From Phyto melanocephala (lineage: Eukaryota > Arthropoda > Insecta > Diptera > Rhinophoridae): a DNA stretch of 64,000 bases. The stretch is taken from positions 117,751,833 through 117,815,832 of the forward strand of contig OW799233.1 of NCBI GenBank assembly GCA_941918925.1, in the 5' to 3' direction. How positions within the stretch are numbered: position 1 is the stretch's first letter; each line of letters opens with the position of its first letter. Made by a program: the position numbers and the translations under genes. The notes beneath the pieces were generated by a model that was given only the letters and a program-made list of their open reading frames with translations, ran no database searches and was not told the DNA's origin. Below, in pieces: positions 58,325 through 64,000 of this stretch.

Positions 58325-58700
58325 TTTTATTTATTTATTTATTCAGTCAAATGGAAAATCCTTACAGGTTAGCAACCTAATGCATTTAATAATATCTGTT
58401 ATAGTATAAGGTAAGTCGATTATTTGTAAATAAGTTTACATTATAAAACAGATTTGAACTATAAGTTTAAATAATAATAAACCATTTGAAGGGAATCCGT
58501 TTAATATTTTACGATATATAAGCGTCTTAAGTTTCTGCCCTGCAAAGAAAGTAACTATTATGTGTTAGAAAAATACTAGTACTTCCTAACTTCAGACTAC
58601 TTATATAGCAATCATTTTTTATATATCAAACTATCGACTTTAATAAGTATTAGGTTGTCATAGGACCCCAACAAGTTCATTTGTATATAATTCTGTACTA
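58325..58700 (-). mobile_element. Possible LINE 3' end with TAAA-type tail
   Basis: The minus strand reads CTGTAAGGATTTTCCATTTG then ACTGAATAAATAAATAAATA, which resembles a non-LTR 3' end with a simple tail. No coding sequence is recognised upstream of it. Confidence 0.25.
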
Positions 58701-59069
58701 GTTAAAATACTAGTTATTGTTAAAGAGTTGTCAATACGGGTGCTTACCTCACACATACAAAAAATATATACATTTTACACAGCATTTTTAATCACTAAGC
58801 GCTACGAAATTTTTCTTGTCTGAGCTTGGAGCTTGAGTCGCGTTCATTTACTGTAACTACTACACCAGTAGGCTTTTATTTAAAATTTTTAGTTATTTAT
58901 CGAACTTTTCTGTTTTAACTAATTTTAATTTTTAAAACTTATAAAGGCTCGAGTACATTTTAGCATTTTTATTATAACAAAGAATTTTGTTATTGTTATA
59001 AATAAAAGAATAATCTAAAAAATTATATTTTACCGACACTAGCCGAGTGAAATGTATTTTCGAAAACAG

Positions 59070-59977
59070 GGGGCTAATTCCGGGACTAGTGATCGAAATA
59101 AATTCGTATCGAAATTAATTTCGATCGTGCGAGTTTTTCTGATGATGGCACTCGTTACCTTGCGAATCGATTTTTTGATAAAGTGTTGTAAACGATAAAA
59201 AAAGCCTTAACCAACACTACAAATATGTAAACAAAAAACAAATGCTTACAAAGAAAATTATGTATGGCATGTATTTGGTAAAACGCCTTTGGCCAAATTG
59301 CTGTGCTCAGACATAAACTCGGCAAGGATTTGTTTTTGTCTGAAATTTATTTTTGTTATATTCGACCTAGGTTGAAAAGGAGGGGTATAAAAGCCCAAAC
59401 CCATGACAGGTATGCACTTATGCCCAGTTGGCATGTTGTGCGACCTAATAATTAATATAAATTACTTAATTTGCATAAAACTTATTAAATATTTAACTTA
59501 CCTTTTCTCGTTGTTTGCGTGTACCGAAATAAATAAAATGTGGTTAATTTTAAAAAACTGTTGTGGCACTTGTAAAGCGTTCAAACAAGAATAATTATTT
59601 TTTACTTTTTAACAAAAACAATAAACCATTAAGTTACTCGTTAGAGTTTGTGTAAAAACTCCTTTACAAAGGTGCAAAAAAAGGAAGTAATACAAAAAAG
59701 TACGAAAATCTATACGAATAATTACTTAATATAACAATTAAAATCTTAAATAAACACTTGTTATCCAACGAACTATTTAAAAATAAAATTTCGACACCAA
59801 ATTTGGTATCGAATAAAACTCGCACGATTACATTCGATCGTACACTCGCTATCGAGTGCCATCATAAGAAATTTCGATACAACTTACTCGATAGCGAGTG
59901 CGGGAATCCCAAAATTAAAAAAAAAAATCCAACTTCGAGTAAATTTCGCACGGTATCGACTGCGAGAATTAGCACCC
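59070..59977. mobile_element. 908-bp element with CAG duplication and GGGGCTAATTC ends
   Basis: CAG lies on both sides (59067-59069, 59978-59980). The left end GGGGCTAATTCCGGGAC and reversed right end GGGTGCTAATTCTCGCA are related with one indel. Inside are many TCGAT/CACTCG inverted motifs near both ends (e.g. CTCGCTATCGAGTG at about 59847). A TATAAAAG box at 59386 is followed by a 63-codon frame (59403-59594) and an AATAAA at 59620, so a tiny transcription unit is conceivable, but the peptide is unrecognised. The style matches the CTG-flanked MITE at 9995; a PIF/Harbinger link (CWG duplication) is inferred. Confidence 0.6.
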
Positions 59978-59980
59978 CAG

Positions 59981-60815
59981 CTACGATTTCATGATCACCA
60001 CTTTTTCGTTCGGTGGTTATGTGTTAGAAGTAAATATCATATTTTTAACTCCCGGGATATAAGTTAATTGAACTCGGTTACTAATTGGTTACATTTTTTT
60101 TCATATTTTCACTTTTCCAAAATAGAAGAATAGGTAGTGTGTTTTTTTAGTCAATGCGTGTGAGTCTATCATAGTCTCGTTACACCTAGTTATATGACTG
60201 CACTAAAAAGTTTCTATTTAACAATTACGCTACAGGGTACTTACACATACATATGTATGTATATATAACAAAACAAAAATCTAAGCAAAATAAATGTTTG
60301 TTAATATGATTTGTTTTTTGCAAAATGAGTGCTCTATGTGTGTAGTAAGAAAAAAATACGAAAGAAAGCACACAATTTAAACTCCCTTACAAAAGTTTTG
60401 TTTGTTTTCTCTGTTTTTAATTTAGTTCACAGTTTATCGGATTTCAATCCTTATTCGACAATTCTTGGGAATAAAACCAACCTTTGTGGAAGTCTGCAAA
60501 GCGACACTGGTTCAGTTGGTCGCAAATAAATCTTAATTTTTTAAACAAAATTTAAAATAATATATTTAAATCAAGCAATCCAACCTTAAAGTAATTATAA
60601 AAGAATTTTTTTTTTTGTTAAATTACAAAAAACTTACGTATACTTATGTGTAGAAATTATACACCTATTTTATTAATTGCAACTAACTCGTCAAATACTT
60701 ACTATAAATCATAAACGTTTCTCTTAGAAAACCAACGCTAACAACTCAATATATTCCTTATTTTATAGAATTTAATTAAGAAAGATCAAACATAATAATA
60801 ATGCGGGTAGTTCAA
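59981..60815. other. Unassigned sequence
   Basis: An open frame of 66 codons at 60329-60529 is unrecognised. Otherwise AT-rich. Confidence 0.35.
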
Positions 60816-60835
60816 TTAACCCGGCAATTCCCAGT

Positions 60836-60851
60836 GTCACCTGCAGGTGAC
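60836..60851. repeat. Subterminal palindrome, left
   Basis: GTCACCTGCAGGTGAC, a perfect 16-bp palindrome preceded by CCCAGT, 16 bp inside the piggyBac left end. Candidate transposase-binding site. Confidence 0.85.
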
Positions 60852-61186
60852 AAAGATTAACGGAATTTTTAAACATATATACAGACACCAATGAAGAATA
60901 AAAATATCAATAATATACAGACAACACCCTGTTTTGTAACTGATTTTATTTTGGCATTGCTGCCATTATTTAAAATAGGAGATTTTTGAGCATTTTTAAG
61001 CAGTGGTTTTGATTTTTACATACTAGTGTGTCTTCTGATAAAAAAAAAATTATAAAAATGGCAAAAGGATAAGAATTCAAAATTTGTTTATTCTTTGTTA
61101 TTTCGAAATATTCACTTCAATTATTTAATATGAAGTTATTAAAAAAATTATTTGTTTCTCATAAAAAATAACAATCTATACCAAGT

Positions 61187-61202
61187 GTCAGTTGTAGGTG
61201 AC
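61187..61202. repeat. Palindrome-related motif, internal
   Basis: GTCAGTTGTAGGTGAC followed by ACTGGG: the same motif in inverted orientation relative to its CCCAGT flank, upstream of the transposase remnant. Confidence 0.8.
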
Positions 61203-61283
61203 ACTGGGTATTATTAGTACTTTATTTATTTACACTATAAATATAATTTGTATGCTCATATGAAACATAGGTTGACATAAGAT

Positions 61284-62345
61284 TAGATTGGCGATATCTT
61301 TAATACCGGTGAAAATGTTATTATATTTCCACCTGATGTTGGCATAGTGACTGATGAAGACAGTGGTGATGAAAATGAAGCTAGTATTAGTCATGCTTCG
61401 TTCTATAGTAGAACTTCAAAATGCGTCTATATGCACAGAAAACAGTGTATATAATGTAGATAGAGAAGATGAAATTATCGAAATTTTGTCCAAGAATAAA
61501 AGGAAGAATCACAGCAATATCAGAAACTGGGAAAGCACTGTCTACAATACTTCATTTGCTTCTTGTGGCGAAGGAAACTGTGACGAAGAAACTTTTACTA
61601 ACTTACAGGAAGAGATGACTGCAGTGAAATTTTTGAATTACTTTATTGCAAAAATCTTGTTGAGCTCATAGTTGATATGAGTAATTTGTATGCTTTACAA
61701 AGAAATCTTACACTGAATGTGACTGTTAGTGAAATTAGAGTTAACATCGCAATACTGATGCTTACAGGATATTTGACGCCAAAGTATATGAGAATGTTTT
61801 GAGAAGTAAAGAGTGACAAGTACAATGACCTAGTAATGAAATTCAACAATATCACCATCTTGCAGACAGTACGTCCTTGACGCCCAACTGCAGCTACTCG
61901 CTGTGGATATTTAGTAAATTGTGAACTATATCAGGGTGCGTCAGGACCAAGTCTAAAGATGCAGCCCGATTCAGTCTTAGGAGCTGCTGCCATTTGAGAG
62001 CTCCACTCCAGATTGAACCAAGATATGCGACCTTAAAATTTGTACTTCGATAACTTTTTAACCGGTTTACCATTACTTAAATATGTATGCGAGCAGAATG
62101 TTTAGCAACTGGAAACCCGTACTGAGAATTGTAATATGCCAAGCTCAAAAGAAATGAAAAAAGAACCAAGGGGTAAGCTATGTTATAAATTCTCGGAAAA
62201 AATTATTCCAGCTAAGTTGCATGATAATAGTATTGTCAACATTATATCAAACTGTCATGCATTGGATCCTATCACTAGAAAAATGTGTGCTAAGTGTAAT
62301 TTCGGTTTGCATATAAAATGTTGGTACAGCTTCCACAATAAATAA
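61284..62345 (+). pseudogene. piggyBac-type transposase, decayed
   Basis: Plus strand with stops, frameshifts and an internal gap. In order: IIFPPDVGIVTDEDSGDENE (acidic N-terminal block, family 'PP--G-VTDEDSGDE'), TAVKFLNYFIAK and NLVELIVDMSNLYAL (family 'FF--F-D--L--IV-ETN-YA'), LTGYLTPKYMRMF then TGA in place of Trp, EVKSDKYNDLV, then GYLVNCELYQGASGP, FDNFLTGLPLLKYV (around the catalytic aspartates of the RNase H-like core, family 'YFDNF-TG--L'), MPSSKEMKKEPRGKL, NIISNCHALDP and the cysteine-rich end CAKCNFGLHIKCW, natural stop TAA 62343-62345. The enzyme would move the element precisely between TTAA sites; this copy is inactive. Confidence 0.85.
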
Positions 62346-62462
62346 ATTTTCATATTTTCTTTTAAATAAATATATATTATTAAAAAATTCATGTTTTATA
62401 TCTATGAAAAGATTTAAAAAAAAACGGGTATTTTAAACCATTAACTTTACACAATGCCCAGT

Positions 62463-62478
62463 GTCACCTGTAGGTGAC
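62463..62478. repeat. Subterminal palindrome, right
   Basis: GTCACCTGTAGGTGAC preceded by CCCAGT, about 130 bp inside the piggyBac right end; one mismatch from the left palindrome. Confidence 0.85.
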
Positions 62479-62614
62479 CGCCCTTTAACAAAAAATTGGG
62501 CGGTTTTATTTAGCAATTATATTTTTCTAAATTTTTTTTAACATATCTCATCTATAATAGCCAAAAATAAAATAAAAATTCGTTCTATTTTGACTACGGA
62601 AATGGCCGGGTTAA

Positions 62615-64000
62615 ATAAAAGAAAAATAATTTCCAAATTTATAAGATAACACATAACACTTAAAATCGATAAAAGGTATTATTTAGACAAAATGTTTTGC
62701 CAAGCATTTATATTGTTGCTACAAAAAACTTCCCAAATGGCAAAAGAAAACCTAAAACAGCTGATAAAATCAGGAACAAAATACACATCTAGTAAAAAAA
62801 AGATACGTAAACGAACAAAAAAGTGTAAGCAAATTTTTACATTTGGGAAGAGAAATGCATAAACAAAACAATGATCAGCTGTGGACTTAGGTCTACCTGG
62901 AGTTAATACACCTTAGGCTTGGCGTAGCTATAACAAGGTTATAGCTACGGTTCTACCTTTATTCAGATTTTGCATATGTAAAGGGTGTTTAAGTTTGAGT
63001 TCTCTAATTTTAATAAATACCTCCTTTTAACTGTCCTAGGTTTGAAAAATTTTATTTTTGTATTAAAAATATGGAAAAAATAGGGGCAGTCGTAATTATT
63101 TTCACATAAATCAAAAACTTACAGGACGATTTTAATAATGATTTATTGCTTCTACTTCCAGGCCTGTGACGCATTAGGCAGCTTCTTAAATTTGATTTTA
63201 ACTTACACACAGACAGCTAAATAGCACTCAAGTGAGTTCATTATTCATAAGCTCTTAGACAATTGGGTGAAAAATTAATATTGTAGAAATCGCAAACGTA
63301 ATGAAAAAGCTATATGTACCTTTGTCACCAAGCAAGTAATTAATTTTTTTAGACACACGATATAAAATCAGAGCTTGGAAACGGTACTTGTAATTGAGTC
63401 ATGATTCTTAGTTTCCAATATCCTTTGTTTTGACTAGATATTTTGATTTAAATGTACTTAATGGTTCAACTAATTTAATAACCATTTTATCTTGAATGCC
63501 AAATTGGAGTTTGAATTTTTTTAATATCTGCTGTACAATCCATTTCTTTAAATCGATATTAATCGATTTAAATAACACCTAATTCTTTTTTGGCAGCCAT
63601 CATTTTTTATTTAAAATTTTACTTAACACATGTACTTATGTAGGCCGGTTCAATTGAAATTGTATACTAGTCGTAGTCGCAAAAGAGTATCTACTTTGTG
63701 CAGAAGTAGAAAGTTGTATAACCATATAATTGCATTATCCCGGAAACCTATTTTCTGTGCAAAGTTTCTTAATAATCTGTTCAATAGAAGTAATCAAAAA
63801 ACTATGAAAATGAGCTACTGAAATCATTTCCTTTCTACCAAAAATAATTTCATTAATAGTGGGGCGACGTTTTTAAAGCAATTGCGGTTGAAATAAAGGT
63901 TGTGATATTGATGTTCCTTTATTAGAGTTTTTCCCAAAAACTTTAATTTTATATTGGTTCTTAATTTTAATCATACTCCATTACTATTTAGTTTAAAATC
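62615..64000. other. Unassigned sequence with a hairpin and a very degenerate DINE-like stretch
   Basis: CGTAGCTATAAC and its inverted copy form a hairpin at 62923-62949. At about 63120-63320 'ATTCATAAGCTCTTAGACAA', 'ATATTGTAGAAATCGCAAAC' and 'GAAAAAGCTATATGTACCTT' recall the DINE-like 5' blocks, strongly diverged. An open frame at 63630-63821 is unrecognised. Confidence 0.45.

Larger units (their letters stand above)
60820..62610 (+). mobile_element. piggyBac-type transposon with TTAA target duplication
   Basis: TTAA flanks both sides (60816-60819, 62611-62614). The left end CCCGGCAATT and the reversed right end CCCGGCCATT differ by one base, and CCC-led short inverted repeats with TTAA duplications are diagnostic of piggyBac elements. 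A palindromic motif occurs just inside the left end, just inside the right end, and once internally. Total 1,791 bp, shorter than a complete element (about 2.4 kb), consistent with the gaps in the transposase it carries (61284-62345). Confidence 0.88.

Overview
The window reads as nuclear DNA of an insect, most likely a higher (calyptrate/muscoid) fly. It is strongly AT-rich and has no bacterial-style gene order. It is dominated by interspersed repeats whose ends resemble the DINE-1/INE-1 (Helentron-associated) repeats of flies: a GGGTATA-type terminal hairpin at one end, and an ATTCGGC/GCCGAAT hairpin followed by a CTTACTTGTTTT-type tail at the other. The species assignment is inference from repeat style, not from a marker gene. 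I found no complete host protein-coding gene, tRNA or rRNA. The window is best read as intergenic or intronic DNA that has become a transposon graveyard.

Layout. 0-6 kb: a CTGTGG-ended MITE, a TTA-flanked Harbinger-type MITE, a CATA microsatellite and two or three decayed mariner-type transposase genes. 6-17 kb: DINE-like elements, including a 3-kb composite (7257-10260) carrying a nested, internally deleted mariner, which itself carries a CWG-flanked MITE. 17-26 kb: an 88-bp Helitron split by a 5'-truncated LINE with an 8-bp target duplication, a second Helitron end, a pogo/Tigger-like remnant, a LINE reverse-transcriptase fragment and a 159-bp MITE with perfect 56-bp inverted repeats. 26-40 kb: more DINE-like copies (one tandem pair), a Helitron abutted by 320 bp of GATA microsatellite, and small MITEs. 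40-47 kb: mostly unique sequence with a somewhat GC-richer island, then a DD37E Tc1/mariner-type transposase broken by one in-frame stop. 47-50 kb: a second, inverted copy of the composite. 50-58 kb: unique sequence, a chimeric Helitron retaining the C-terminus of a Pif1-type helicase, mariner pseudogenes of two lineages, a LINE fragment and an intact-ended 623-bp Helitron. 58-64 kb: a 908-bp CAG-flanked MITE-like element and a nearly full-length decayed piggyBac element between TTAA duplications.

Nothing here forms a working pathway. The coherent theme is rolling-circle (Helitron/Helentron-type) and cut-and-paste transposon history, readable from nested insertions, target-site duplications and shared deletions. 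Possible host signals are weak: a TATA-plus-splice-donor arrangement near 26.6-26.7 kb (minus strand), the island around 40.4-41.5 kb, and a 60-codon open frame at 51.4-51.6 kb. Coordinates of decayed elements are approximate, because the calls rest on reading motifs by eye.
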